DNA of 64,000 bases, from positions 23,653-87,652 of the forward strand of contig CAADTT010000052.1 in the NCBI GenBank assembly GCA_900752065.1, read 5' to 3'. Numbering within the stretch: the first letter of the stretch is position 1; each line of letters begins with the position of its first letter. Source of the DNA: Lachnospiraceae bacterium. GTDB taxonomy: Bacteria > Bacillota > Clostridia > Lachnospirales > Lachnospiraceae. This document shows positions 34,297 through 43,617 of the stretch, one piece after another. Made by a program: the position numbers and the translations under genes. A model generated the notes under the pieces. The model did no database searches, had not been told where the DNA came from, and saw only the letters and a program-made list of their open reading frames with translations.

Positions 34297-35934
34297 CTAT
34301 TTATCTCCCATAACCTTCCGCATAGCAAAGAGAGTACCGACCATAAGAATGATTGCAATCGGCAATACGATAAATGCATTTGGCACGAATCCCGCAATAA
34401 TATAAGCTACAAAGCTGACCGCAGCAACCGTGATCGCATACGGAAGCTGTGTCGAAACGTGCACCACATGCTCACACTGGGCACCTGCCGAAGCCATAAT
34501 CGTGGTATCTGAAATCGGTGAACAATGGTCGCCGCAGACTGCGCCTGCCATACATGCTGAAACGCAGACTACTCCAAGAGGATTTGTCAGCGGGAATACT
34601 CCCAGCGTGATCGGAATCAGAATACCAAAAGTTCCCCAGGATGTACCTGTTGCGAAAGACAGGAAGCAGGCAATCAAAAAGACAATTGCCGGGAGGAAGG
34701 ACTGGAAACTGCCTGCCGACCCCTTCACGAGTGCTTCAACAAACTCTTTTGCACCCAGAGAATCTGTCATAGTCTTCAGGCTCCATGCAAAAGTAAGGAT
34801 CAGGATCGCCGGAACCATGGATTTAAATCCTTCCGGAATGCAGGGGGTAATCTCCTTTAAGCTGAATACCCTCCGGACCATATAATAAATAACCGTAATA
34901 ACAAGGGTTACGATCGAGCCAAGCATCAGACCAACGGAAGCATCAGAATTTGAAAATGCGTCCACGAAACCTGTTCCTTCAAAGAAACCGCCTGAATAAA
35001 TCATACCGATTACACAGGAAACGATCAGTATAGCAATCGGGATAACCAGATCGATTACCTTTCCATTCGGATTGCTGTCCTCATCGACAGTATCTGCAAG
35101 GTTTTTCATGGAAGAGAAAATATCTCCCTTCTCCTTTGCGTTCTTCTCGTACTTCGCCATCGGGCCATAATCCAGACCTGTCAACGCCAGGAATACCATC
35201 ATGACAAGCGTAAGAAGCGCATAAAAGTTAAATGGAATTGCTTTGATAAACAGATACAGACCATTTCCGTCCTCCACATAAGAGGAAACTGCCGCTGCCC
35301 AGGAAGATACCGGAGCGATGATGCAGACCGGAGCTGCCGTGGCATCGATCAGATATGCCAGCTTCGCTCTGGAAATCTTACTCTTATCAGATACCGGACG
35401 CATAACAGAACCAACTGTAAGGCAATTGAAATAGTCGTCAATAAAAATCAGCACGCCAAGCGCCATTGTCGCAAGCTGCGCGCCTGCCCTTGACTTAATA
35501 TGCTCTGATGCCCAACGCCCAAACGCTGCTGAGCCTCCGGCTTTATTCATCAGCATAACCATGATTCCCAAAACAACCAGGAATACCAGGATACCTACAT
35601 TGTACGAATCTGCCAGAGAAGCTACAATTCCATCGCTCATCACATGTGTGAGTGTTCCTTCAAAGCTGAAGTTGGAATAAAGAAGACCACCCACTACGAT
35701 TCCGACAAACAGAGAAGTATAAACCTCTTTTGTAATGAGCGCAAGACCGATGGCGATCACCGGCGGAAGCAGGGACCAGGCTGTCATATAGAAACGGCTC
35801 GTCTCTTCTGCCGCTTCTTCTCCTGCTGCAAATGCTGTGATGGAAAATACCAGAACCATTACCAACACCAGAGCGACTGATGTAAAGGTTCCGGGTATCA
35901 TCCGTTTTTTGGAGTTACCGCATGTTCTCTTCAT
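34297..35934 (-). CDS. NhaC-superfamily transporter, predicted lysine transporter
   Basis: A 545-residue polytopic membrane protein of the Na+/H+ antiporter NhaC superfamily with about twelve hydrophobic segments. AFGRWASEHIKSRAGAQL, IFIDDYFNCLTVGSVMRPV and GDHCSPISDTTIMASAGA are typical. It starts with a cleavable-signal-like segment (ITAFAAGEEAAEE) before the first transport helix. ATG at 35932-35934 follows AAGGAG. A lysine riboswitch precedes it, and NhaC-type genes under lysine riboswitches in Firmicutes were predicted to be lysine transporters, so lysine uptake with Na+ is more likely than plain sodium export. This is inference from context. Confidence 0.85.
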   Translation of the reverse strand: MKRTCGNSKKRMIPGTFTSVALVLVMVLVFSITAFAAGEEAAEETSRFYMTAWSLLPPVIAIGLALITKEVYTSLFVGIVVGGLLYSNFSFEGTLTHVMSDGIVASLADSYNVGILVFLVVLGIMVMLMNKAGGSAAFGRWASEHIKSRAGAQLATMALGVLIFIDDYFNCLTVGSVMRPVSDKSKISRAKLAYLIDATAAPVCIIAPVSSWAAAVSSYVEDGNGLYLFIKAIPFNFYALLTLVMMVFLALTGLDYGPMAKYEKNAKEKGDIFSSMKNLADTVDEDSNPNGKVIDLVIPIAILIVSCVIGMIYSGGFFEGTGFVDAFSNSDASVGLMLGSIVTLVITVIYYMVRRVFSLKEITPCIPEGFKSMVPAILILTFAWSLKTMTDSLGAKEFVEALVKGSAGSFQSFLPAIVFLIACFLSFATGTSWGTFGILIPITLGVFPLTNPLGVVCVSACMAGAVCGDHCSPISDTTIMASAGAQCEHVVHVSTQLPYAITVAAVSFVAYIIAGFVPNAFIVLPIAIILMVGTLFAMRKVMGDK

Positions 35935-35959
35935 TTTATATTTTCTCCTTCTGAGCATT

Positions 35960-36243
35960 TCTGCCCTGTATATTTACAACAGGAGTCATGACCCGTCACA
36001 ACTCCATACTGCAAATCTTCAGAGAAAACCCTGATAGCACTCTGCGATTTCTACTTATGTTGTCAGACAGCTCTCCGCCTTTATCCGGCGACAGTACAAC
36101 CGATCTTCTCCGCTGTACCGGATACCAGAAACGTCAGACCTACATTTCCAGCTCCTCGGCGGCTTCGCCTTTCGCTGTATGCACTCATCTTATGCTGTGT
36201 CTGTTACGCATACAGGTACTCTTCTCAACCGCGCCTCTATCAT
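35960..36243 (-). promoter_or_regulatory. Lysine riboswitch (L box)
   Basis: On the minus strand the leader opens with TGATAGAGGCGCGG and the AAGAGTA segment, continues with the hallmark GGCGAAGCCGCCGAGG, then GGCGGAGAGCTGTC, and closes P1 with GTGCTATCA. P1 is TGATAG (36237-36242) with CTATCA (36032-36037). This order and the motif spacing match the lysC leader of Bacillus. The aptamer spans about 36031-36243. The downstream part (35960-36030) has a GGAGT...ACTCC hairpin that could be the switching element. It should lower transporter expression when lysine is abundant. Confidence 0.85.
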
Positions 36244-36458
36244 GATATTCTGTTGTATTCTAAAGTAGTCTACCACACTTTATAGAAATATGCTATCAAA
36301 ATCTTTATGATTTTTTAACTTCTACTTCGTCCGGCCAGCAGCTCGTAAAAGCCTTGCTTTTCCTCGCTGTCCGGCTTTCGCCGGATATAAATCAGAGAAG
36401 ATGCACACGTTCGTGAATAAACTCCCGACGTGGCATCTTCTCTGATTTCTGCCCGGAC
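36244..36458. other. Structured intergenic region between lysine riboswitch and spoIVB
   Basis: It holds two hairpins and no gene. AAATCAGAGAAGATGC and GCATCTTCTCTGATTT (within 36389-36450) form a 16-bp perfect stem, the likely end of the spoIVB transcript although the U-tract is weak. A second structured stretch at about 36329-36380 has nested CCGGC and AAAAGC-AAG-GCTTTT arms. I cannot assign the latter to a known RNA. Confidence 0.5.
36389..36451 (-). terminator. Probable spoIVB transcript end
   Basis: A 16-bp perfect inverted repeat, AAATCAGAGAAGATGC with its complement, encloses a loop of about 30 bases that itself contains short complementary parts. It begins right after the spoIVB stop; ATTTATAT follows on the minus strand. 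Confidence 0.6.
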
Positions 36459-37661
36459 TCAATGCCCCAGCATATTTTCAATAAATATCCCAAAGCCGCT
36501 GGTGGCATCCTGAATGAATACATGGGTCACTGCCCCAATCAGCTTTCCATTTTGAAGGATCGGGCTGCCGCTCATTCCCTGCACGATCCCGCCCGTCCTC
36601 TCTAAAAGCTTCGGATCTGTCACACGAATGACCATACTTTTGTTCGCATCCTGGCTATTCAGATAGATCTTCTCGATCTCTGCCTGGTATTCCCGCACAG
36701 TTCCGTCCACAGCGCAGAGAATTACGGCAGGCCCTTCTTCTACCTCCTGCTTGTAGGCGATTTCCACCGGAGCGGCTGCTGCTGCGATCTCTTCCATCTG
36801 ACCGTTTACCGTTCCAAAGATTCCTTCCTCCGTATTCTCTCCGATATCCCCCAGCTTTTCTTCTTCCCGGTAACGGATCACACCGGACAGCTCCCCCGGC
36901 ACTCCCCGCTCTCCCTTTGTGACAGAGAGGATATCCGTGTGATAGAGCGTACCGCCGGAGAGAGCCAGAAGACCTCCGGTATCTATGTCGCTGATCCCGT
37001 GTCCCAGCGCCCCGAAATGCTTCTCTTTGTCAATATAAGTCAGCGTACCGATTCCCTGGGTATCGTCACGCACCCAGATCCCCAGCTTGTACTCCTCCTT
37101 CCCCGTGCGAACCGGAGAAAGCTTCAGGCTGGTGGCTTCCCCGTTTCGCTGCACATCCAGCACCAGCTCTTCGCCCCCGCTTTTATTTACCAGCTCCATC
37201 AGCTCCTCCTTGCTCTTCACAGGAACACCGTTCACAGAGTTAATGTAATCCCCGGACTGCACCACATCCAGCGCGGGTTCATAGTCCAGTCCATCCATGC
37301 CGCTCACAGTTCCCGACCCCACCACCAGGATTCCCCGTGTCTTCATATAAATACCGATCGCCTCCCCGCCGGGAATGACCTGCTTTTCCTCCACCAGATT
37401 CACATGAATATCTTTGATTGGTATCACACCCAGAAGGCTGCAGCTTATTTTCACTTCTCCCTCCGGAATATTGGACTTTTCCCGGCTTCCTGCCTCCACT
37501 GTTCTCTGCTCCACCATAGGCAGGTTCAATGAAAACTTTTCCTGTTTTTTTCCACGGACAACATTTACCTCATCCGGGATGCTTCCTTTTATCAGTAAAT
37601 ATCCTGTGAAAGCCATGACACACAGCAGTACAGGGACGGCGATTCCCAGCTTTTTCAGCAT
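36459..37661 (-). CDS. spoIVB: SpoIVB sporulation serine peptidase
   Basis: A 400-residue exported peptidase of family S55. An N-terminal membrane anchor (residues 3-22) is followed by a PDZ domain (about 100-185, with GDYINSVNGVPVKSKEEL) and the peptidase domain with GALGHGISD (His) and GMSGSPI (Ser, about 364-366). In sporulation SpoIVB is secreted from the forespore and starts processing of pro-sigma-K by cleaving SpoIVFA. ATG at 37659-37661 follows AAAGGATG; the longer frame is unlikely. It lies downstream of recN, the conserved order in spore formers. Confidence 0.94.
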   Translation of the reverse strand: MLKKLGIAVPVLLCVMAFTGYLLIKGSIPDEVNVVRGKKQEKFSLNLPMVEQRTVEAGSREKSNIPEGEVKISCSLLGVIPIKDIHVNLVEEKQVIPGGEAIGIYMKTRGILVVGSGTVSGMDGLDYEPALDVVQSGDYINSVNGVPVKSKEELMELVNKSGGEELVLDVQRNGEATSLKLSPVRTGKEEYKLGIWVRDDTQGIGTLTYIDKEKHFGALGHGISDIDTGGLLALSGGTLYHTDILSVTKGERGVPGELSGVIRYREEEKLGDIGENTEEGIFGTVNGQMEEIAAAAAPVEIAYKQEVEEGPAVILCAVDGTVREYQAEIEKIYLNSQDANKSMVIRVTDPKLLERTGGIVQGMSGSPILQNGKLIGAVTHVFIQDATSGFGIFIENMLGH

Positions 37662-37686
37662 ATTTTCACATCCTTTCGCAAACACT

Positions 37687-37714
37687 AAGGATGTACAATC
37701 TGATCTGTACATCC
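37687..37714 (-). terminator. Hairpin between recN and spoIVB
   Basis: GGATGTACA and TGTACATCC form a perfect 9-bp stem with an 8-base loop, followed on the minus strand by TTAGTGTTT. As a terminator it is weak; it could limit read-through from recN into the sporulation gene. Confidence 0.45.
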
Positions 37715-37752
37715 TTTACGTTTCTAGTATGTGAAAATATAAAATTTTCAGT

Positions 37753-39429
37753 CTAGCATATTTTTGTCCGCACTGCCAATTCTTTCATCTCCCGGGCGCT
37801 CTCAAGAACCGTCGGCGTGATCTTAGCGCCGCCCAGAATCCTTGCCAGCTCTTCGATACTCTCCTGTTCCGACAGCTTTCGGATTGAGGTGGAAGTTACC
37901 TGATTTTCCACTTTTTTCTCAATGCAGTAATGGCTGTCCGCCTGGGAAGCAATCTGTGCCAGATGCGTGATACAGATGACCTGATGATTCTTCGCAATGA
38001 CTGCCATCTTCTCAGAAACCTTCTGTGCCGTCCTTCCGCTGATTCCCACGTCGATCTCGTCAAAGATCAACGTCTCCGTGGCATCCTTATCCGCCAGAAC
38101 TGCTTTGATCGCCAGCATGATTCTGGAAAGCTCACCGCCTGATGCTACCTCATGCAGAGGCTTTATGGGCTCACCCGGATTTGTAGAGATCATAAAACAG
38201 ATATCATCGAAACCTGCCGCCCCCGGATGCTCCAGACGGTCAAAGATGATCTCAAATTCCACATTCAGGAAATTCAGGTCCTCCAGCGCTGTCTTAATCT
38301 TTTCCTGAAGATCCGAGGCATACCGTTTTCGGACGGACGACATTTTCTCTGAATTTTTCAGAAGTGCTTCCTGACATGCTGCTGCTTCCTTCTTAATCTT
38401 TAAAAGATGCGCGTCATAATGCTCCAGGATATCCAGTCTTTCCTGTTTCTCTTCCTGATATGCCAGAATATCGGAAATCGCATTTCCATATTTTGACTTT
38501 AGATGATTGATCAGATTCAGTCTCTCCTCCACTCTGGCAAACTCTGCCTCATCAAAGCTGAGGCTATCTGCGTAGGAGGAAAGCTCCCGGTTTAAATCTC
38601 CCAGCAGGCTGTCGATATCGTAAAGCTGATCGTTCAATCCGGAAATCTCCCGGTCAAAGTCCGCGGACGATGCCAGGCTCCGGATCGCCCTTGCTGTCAG
38701 CTCCGCCGCGCCGCCGTCTGCGGAAAGCAGGGACAGAACTTCCGCCGCTGCCTCTGCGATCTTCTTTCCCTCCGTCATCCTGCGGTACTGCTCTTCAAGC
38801 TTCTCATCCTCCCCTTCTGTCAGGGCCGCCGCCTCGATCTCTCCGATCTCAAAACGCAGGAAATCAATCTCCTTCGCTCTGCCGCTCTCATCCTCCTGCA
38901 TCCGGGAAAGCTCCTTTTTCTTTTTCTGCCACTCCCGGTACAGCGCTTCATTTTTGATGCAGAATGGCTCCAGCTCTTCTTTGGCATATTCATCCACGAT
39001 ACCCAGATGATTTTTCCGGTAGAGCAGAGACTGGTGCTCATGCTGCCCGTGAATATCGATCAGCACCTCCGCCGCTTCCCGTATTCTCGCTACCGTGACA
39101 GTCTCTCCATTGATCTTGCTGATGCTCCTGCCCTTCGTAAGCTTTCTCGTGATGATAACCTGATCCTCCTCCACAGGAATTTCCAACTCTGCAAGCCGCC
39201 TTCTGATCTTTTCATTTTCCACAGAAAAAACAAGTTCTACCAGGGCATAGTCCGCATCCTCTCTCGCAAAACCTTTAAATCCGGCAGCCCCCAGCGCCAC
39301 ATTCACCGCACCGATAATGATCGACTTTCCGGCTCCCGTCTCTCCTGTCAGGATATTCAGCCCCGGTGAAAGTTCTATCTCCGTCTCCTGTATCAACGCC
39401 ATATTTTTTACATGAATATTCCACAACAT
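37753..39429 (-). CDS. recN: DNA repair protein RecN
   Basis: A 558-residue SMC-like ATPase for double-strand break repair. Walker A is GLNILTGETGAGKSIIIGA, followed by a long coiled-coil region (about 160-370), the signature ASGGELSRIMLAIKAV and Walker B TLIFDEIDVGISG. The length is typical. AGGAAAAAGT precedes the ATG. It lies 64 bases downstream of argR. A hairpin at 37689-37713 (GGATGTACA with TGTACATCC) between recN and spoIVB may partly end the transcript. Confidence 0.97.
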   Translation of the reverse strand: MLWNIHVKNMALIQETEIELSPGLNILTGETGAGKSIIIGAVNVALGAAGFKGFAREDADYALVELVFSVENEKIRRRLAELEIPVEEDQVIITRKLTKGRSISKINGETVTVARIREAAEVLIDIHGQHEHQSLLYRKNHLGIVDEYAKEELEPFCIKNEALYREWQKKKKELSRMQEDESGRAKEIDFLRFEIGEIEAAALTEGEDEKLEEQYRRMTEGKKIAEAAAEVLSLLSADGGAAELTARAIRSLASSADFDREISGLNDQLYDIDSLLGDLNRELSSYADSLSFDEAEFARVEERLNLINHLKSKYGNAISDILAYQEEKQERLDILEHYDAHLLKIKKEAAACQEALLKNSEKMSSVRKRYASDLQEKIKTALEDLNFLNVEFEIIFDRLEHPGAAGFDDICFMISTNPGEPIKPLHEVASGGELSRIMLAIKAVLADKDATETLIFDEIDVGISGRTAQKVSEKMAVIAKNHQVICITHLAQIASQADSHYCIEKKVENQVTSTSIRKLSEQESIEELARILGGAKITPTVLESAREMKELAVRTKIC

Positions 39430-39493
39430 ACTTTTTCCTGCTCTCTCCCAGGCTTATGCTGCGCTCTTCACATGCCTGCCGCACAGCCTGACC

Positions 39494-39946
39494 TTATTTT
39501 CCCAGAATCTTATTGATCTTATCGATCACCAGCAGCGTGTCATCCACGCTGCGGATCGCACACATCACGGTGTCATCGCCTGCGATGGAGCCCGCCACCT
39601 CCTGCCAGTGCATGGCATCGATGGCTGCCGCTACTGCCATAGCCATGCCGGATACGGTCTTTACCACCAGAATGTTCTGTGCCATTTCCATAGAAACAAA
39701 TCCATCCTTTAACACCCGCAGATATTTTTCGTCCATATCCGTGCTGTGGGAATGCATGACCGCATACTTTTGTTTTCCTCCGTTCAGAGAGATCTTCGTC
39801 AGCTTCAGCTCCCGGATATCTCTGGACACCGTCGCCTGAGTCACGGCAAATCCCTCCTGGTTCAGCCGTTCCGCCAATTCCTCCTGTGTCTCAATGTCAT
39901 AGCGGTTGATCAAATCAATAATTTTCGCATGTCTCGCTATCTTCAT
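39494..39946 (-). CDS. argR: Arginine repressor ArgR/AhrC
   Basis: A 150-residue repressor. The N-terminal winged helix (residues 1-70; LINRYDIETQEELAERLNQ and VTQATVSRDIRELKLTKI) binds ARG boxes. The C-terminal domain contains GSIAGDDTVMC, the arginine-binding and hexamer-forming part. GGGAGGTAAGG precedes the ATG. It is in the usual Firmicutes place between nadK/tlyA and recN. ARG-box-like sequences overlap the argC and argG promoters 24 kb away, a likely target set. Confidence 0.96.
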   Translation of the reverse strand: MKIARHAKIIDLINRYDIETQEELAERLNQEGFAVTQATVSRDIRELKLTKISLNGGKQKYAVMHSHSTDMDEKYLRVLKDGFVSMEMAQNILVVKTVSGMAMAVAAAIDAMHWQEVAGSIAGDDTVMCAIRSVDDTLLVIDKINKILGK

Positions 39947-39959
39947 CCTTACCTCCCGA

Positions 39960-40823
39960 TTACTGTCCGCTCATCTTTTTTCTGAGCACCTCCAAAAAGC
40001 TGATATTATTAATCTTCACAAGCCTCGCGCATCTGCCTGACCGCCGGATGATCACCCTGTCGCCGCAGCCCAGGCTCACGCAGGTGTCTCCATCAAACGT
40101 CGCCACCGCGCCCTCTGCGGCACCCCTGTGTCCTTCCTTGAGCTCTACTGTGATCTCCACGTCATCGGGCAGGATGATGCTCCTGGTATTCAGCGTATGG
40201 GGAGCGATCGGGCTAAGCAGGATCAGCGATGCTTCCGGGGACACGATAGGACCGCCCGCCGACAGGCTGTACCCCGTGGAACCGGTAGGCGTGGAAACGA
40301 TGATGCCGTCTGCGCTATAGGAATTTAAAAATTCCCCATTTACATAAATATTGAAATCAATGATCCGCAGCTTTCCGTCCCTGCCAATGACAATGTCGTT
40401 TAAAGCCATGTCCTCCATCAGCCGCTTTGCCTTTCTGCGCACAGTTCCCTCCAGCATCATCCGGCGCTCCACCACATATTCATCCCGGATCAGCCGATCC
40501 AGCGCCGGCTGCACATTCTGCCGGTCGATCTCCGCCAGATACCCCAGCGTTCCCATATTGATGCCCAGCAGAGGGATATCCTTTTCCCCCAGATCCCGGC
40601 ATGCCTGAAGAAGCGTCCCGTCGCCTCCTACCACAAGCACACAGTCCACATCCTCCGGGATCCGTGCGGCATCCGTGTAGCGGTAGTGCCGTCCGTTTCC
40701 CACTGGTGTCTGCTCCTGAATGATGCAGGTCTTACCTTTTTTGGTAAGATACTGCCGGACAAATCCTGCCATCTCCATAGCCGGGTCTTTCACACTGTTT
40801 GTAATTATGTAGAATTTTTCCAT
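39960..40823 (-). CDS. nadK: NAD kinase
   Basis: A 287-residue cytoplasmic kinase that makes NADP from NAD and ATP or polyphosphate. The active-site motif VVGGDGTLLQACRDL (GGDGT) and the diacylglycerol-kinase-like YSADGIIVSTPTGSTGYSLSAGGPIV are complete. TAGGAG precedes the ATG. It is located between tlyA and argR with gaps of 31 and 13 bases, within the nusB-spoIVB cluster. Confidence 0.97.
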   Translation of the reverse strand: MEKFYIITNSVKDPAMEMAGFVRQYLTKKGKTCIIQEQTPVGNGRHYRYTDAARIPEDVDCVLVVGGDGTLLQACRDLGEKDIPLLGINMGTLGYLAEIDRQNVQPALDRLIRDEYVVERRMMLEGTVRRKAKRLMEDMALNDIVIGRDGKLRIIDFNIYVNGEFLNSYSADGIIVSTPTGSTGYSLSAGGPIVSPEASLILLSPIAPHTLNTRSIILPDDVEITVELKEGHRGAAEGAVATFDGDTCVSLGCGDRVIIRRSGRCARLVKINNISFLEVLRKKMSGQ

Positions 40824-40854
40824 GCCGTCTCCTAACTGCTGCCTGCTTTCTACG

Positions 40855-41661
40855 TTAATCTAATGCTTCATGTGCCGCTGCCACTGTCTTTTCCACAGAG
40901 AAGGGTAGCTCTCCCGCAGGCGTTTCCTCATCCCTTTTTTTCAGGTGGAGAAGATACTCGATATTTCCCTCTGGCCCCTTGATAGGAGAAAAATCCAGAT
41001 GCAGTGCCTCGAAGGAAATGCTCCGTGCATAATCAAGAACTTTATAGATCACCTCTTCATGCACCCTGCTGTCCCTGACCACGCCTTTTTTTCCCACTTT
41101 CTCTCTGCCCGCTTCAAACTGCGGCTTAATGAGACAGACGATCTCGCCGTCCTCTGTCAGCAGATTTCTCACTGGAAGGAGCACCTTTGTCAGAGAAATA
41201 AAAGAAACATCAATCGAAGAGAACTCTGCCGGCTGCTTTAGATCCTCCGGAACCACATACCGGATATTTGTCTTTTCCATACAGACGACCCTCTCGTCCT
41301 GGCGCAGCTTCCATGCGAGCTGCCCATGTCCAACATCTATTGCATAGACCTTCACGGCCCCATTTTGCAACATACAGTCTGTAAATCCTCCCGTTGAGGA
41401 ACCTACATCCATGCAGATCTTTCCAGCTAACACCACATCAAAATGACTCATGGCTTTCTCCAGCTTCAGACCGCCACGGCTCACATATTTCAGCGTACTT
41501 CCTTTTACCTCGATCTGTACGGTATCCTGAAACATAGAACCTGCTTTATCCTCTCTCTGTCCGTCAACGAATACATTTCCCGACATGATAACTGCCTTTG
41601 CCTTCTCTCTGGATTCTGCCAGATTTCTTTTTACCAGCAGCACATCTAATCGCTCTTTCAT
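40855..41661 (-). CDS. tlyA: TlyA-family rRNA 2'-O-methyltransferase
   Basis: A 268-residue protein with an N-terminal S4 RNA-binding domain (ERLDVLLVKRNLAESREKAK) and an FtsJ-like methyltransferase domain with SAM motif CMDVGSSTGGFTDCML. TlyA proteins methylate cytidines in 16S and/or 23S rRNA. ATG at 41659-41661 follows TAGGAG; the longer frame reads into the spacer. The position between dxs and nadK is the common arrangement in Clostridia. A haemolysin role sometimes quoted for the family is not supported by sequence. Confidence 0.93.
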   Translation of the reverse strand: MKERLDVLLVKRNLAESREKAKAVIMSGNVFVDGQREDKAGSMFQDTVQIEVKGSTLKYVSRGGLKLEKAMSHFDVVLAGKICMDVGSSTGGFTDCMLQNGAVKVYAIDVGHGQLAWKLRQDERVVCMEKTNIRYVVPEDLKQPAEFSSIDVSFISLTKVLLPVRNLLTEDGEIVCLIKPQFEAGREKVGKKGVVRDSRVHEEVIYKVLDYARSISFEALHLDFSPIKGPEGNIEYLLHLKKRDEETPAGELPFSVEKTVAAAHEALD

Positions 41662-41713
41662 ACTATCTCCTAAATCACCTTTATCGTAATTCCATTTTTC
41701 AAAACTTTTCTCT

Positions 41714-43582
41714 TTAAGGCGTCCCGATATACTCCGCAACAATCCGCTTTTCGATGGATTCTGCGTCTATCCCCGCCTCTTTCTTTAAAATATCCACATT
41801 TCCATGCTCAATGTAATCATCCGGCAGCGCCACCTGAAGCACACGGGCGCTGCTGCCGATCTCGTGCAGATAATCCAGCACATGCTCGCCAAAACCGCCG
41901 CACTTCACATTTTCTTCCAAAGTAACGATCAGCGTATGCTCCTTTTCCATCTCCCGAAGCATCGCCTCATCGATAGGCTTTACGAACCTGGCGTTAACCA
42001 GAGTACAGGGATAACCCAGGTTTTTCAGGTACAGGCGTACCTCATGGGCCGTCTTCACCATGCTTCCCACTGCAAGAAGCAGGATTCCCTCCTCGTCATA
42101 CAGAACTTCGCTCTTCCCGTACTCCACAGGCGCCCGAAACTCCTCCAGACCGTCATACGCTTCGCCTCTCGGATACCGCAGGGCGATGGGACCCGCATAA
42201 GATACGGCGAACTTCACCATATCAGACAGCTCCCATTTGTTCTTTGGCGCCATCACACACATATTCGGGATCGTGGACAGATAGGACAAGTCGAAAATCC
42301 CCTGATGCGTCTCCCCGTCGCTGCCAACCAGCCCCGCCCTGTCAATGGCAAAAACCACATGCAGTTTCTGGATGCATACATCATGAAGTACCTGATCATA
42401 AGCCCTCTGCAAAAAGGAGGAATAGACTGCTACTACGGGAATCAGTCCCGATGCCGCCAGCCCCGCCGCAAAAGTCACTGCGTGCTCTTCAGCAATCCCC
42501 ACATCAAAAAATCTGTCCGGGAACATATTTCCAAAGCTCTTCAATCCTGTCCCGTCAGGCATAGCCGCTGTGACAGCCACCACTTTCGGATCCCTTTCGC
42601 CCAGCTTTCGCATAACTGTGGAAAAAATATCTGTATAGTTTGCCTTCGTCCGCTTATGCTTTGGAAGCCCTGTCTCTATCTCAAAAGGCTCTGCACCGTG
42701 AAATCTCGCCGGATGGCGTTCTGCCGGAGCGTACCCCTTTCCTTTTTTCGTGATCACATGGACTAAAACAGCCCCGTCCACCTTTTTCGCCTCCTGTAAA
42801 ATACGGCATAGCTGCGGAATATTATGGCCATCCACCGGTCCCAGATAGGTGACGCCCATCTCTTCAAAAAGCATTCCGGGAATAAAGAGCTGTTTGATTC
42901 CGTTTTTCGTCTTATGGATATGCTTTACCATACGTTCTCCATATACGGGAATCTTGTTCAGTGCGCTCGTAACGCCGCTTTTCAGTCCCGTGTATGCCTC
43001 ATTGGTCCGCAGTTCTCCCAGATAGGAAGACATGCCTCCCACATTTTCCGAAATCGACATATTGTTGTCATTCAGGACAATGATAAAATTCGTTGGGAGC
43101 TGCGCCGCGTTATTCAGCGCCTCATACGCCATTCCTCCGGTCAGGGAGCCGTCTCCTATGATCGATACCACATGATAATCCTCACCTTTTATATCCCTGC
43201 CTCTGGCATAACCCAGCCCTGCCGAGATCGACGTGGAGCTGTGCCCCGTATCGAAGGCATCACAGCAGCTCTCCTTCCGTTTCGGAAATCCGCTCATGCC
43301 GCCATACTTCCGCAGAGTGTCAAAACCGTCTCTCCGCCCTGTCAAAATCTTATGGGTATATGCCTGATGTCCCACATCCCAGATCAGCTTATCCTCCGGC
43401 AGATCAAAGACAAGATGCAGCGCCATTGTCAGTTCCACTACACCAAGGTTGGACGCCAGATGTCCGCCGGAAATACTGATCTTGTGAATCAAAAAATCCC
43501 GGATCTCCTCGGCCAGAACGAGCATTTCCCCCATATCCAGCTTTTTAATATCGTTTGCCTGATTTATTTTTTCTAAAACCAT
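41714..43582 (-). CDS. dxs: 1-deoxy-D-xylulose-5-phosphate synthase
   Basis: A 622-residue thiamine-diphosphate enzyme, the first step of the MEP isoprenoid pathway (pyruvate plus glyceraldehyde 3-phosphate). The TPP/Mg motif IIGDGSLTGGMAYEALNNA, the DVGHQAYTHKIL segment and the transketolase-type pyrimidine domain (FDVGIAEEHAVTFAAGLA) are all present. AAGGTGG precedes the ATG. It follows ispA by 35 bases, so early and later isoprenoid steps are joined in one operon. Confidence 0.97.
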   Translation of the reverse strand: MVLEKINQANDIKKLDMGEMLVLAEEIRDFLIHKISISGGHLASNLGVVELTMALHLVFDLPEDKLIWDVGHQAYTHKILTGRRDGFDTLRKYGGMSGFPKRKESCCDAFDTGHSSTSISAGLGYARGRDIKGEDYHVVSIIGDGSLTGGMAYEALNNAAQLPTNFIIVLNDNNMSISENVGGMSSYLGELRTNEAYTGLKSGVTSALNKIPVYGERMVKHIHKTKNGIKQLFIPGMLFEEMGVTYLGPVDGHNIPQLCRILQEAKKVDGAVLVHVITKKGKGYAPAERHPARFHGAEPFEIETGLPKHKRTKANYTDIFSTVMRKLGERDPKVVAVTAAMPDGTGLKSFGNMFPDRFFDVGIAEEHAVTFAAGLAASGLIPVVAVYSSFLQRAYDQVLHDVCIQKLHVVFAIDRAGLVGSDGETHQGIFDLSYLSTIPNMCVMAPKNKWELSDMVKFAVSYAGPIALRYPRGEAYDGLEEFRAPVEYGKSEVLYDEEGILLLAVGSMVKTAHEVRLYLKNLGYPCTLVNARFVKPIDEAMLREMEKEHTLIVTLEENVKCGGFGEHVLDYLHEIGSSARVLQVALPDDYIEHGNVDILKKEAGIDAESIEKRIVAEYIGTP

Positions 43583-43617
43583 AATTCCACCTTCTTCCTG
43601 CTCTCTCCAAACCGACG

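Noticed and set aside
35988..36245. 85-codon plus-strand frame in the gap before the transporter
   Set aside because: It lies over the lysine riboswitch and is better explained by that structured RNA on the other strand.
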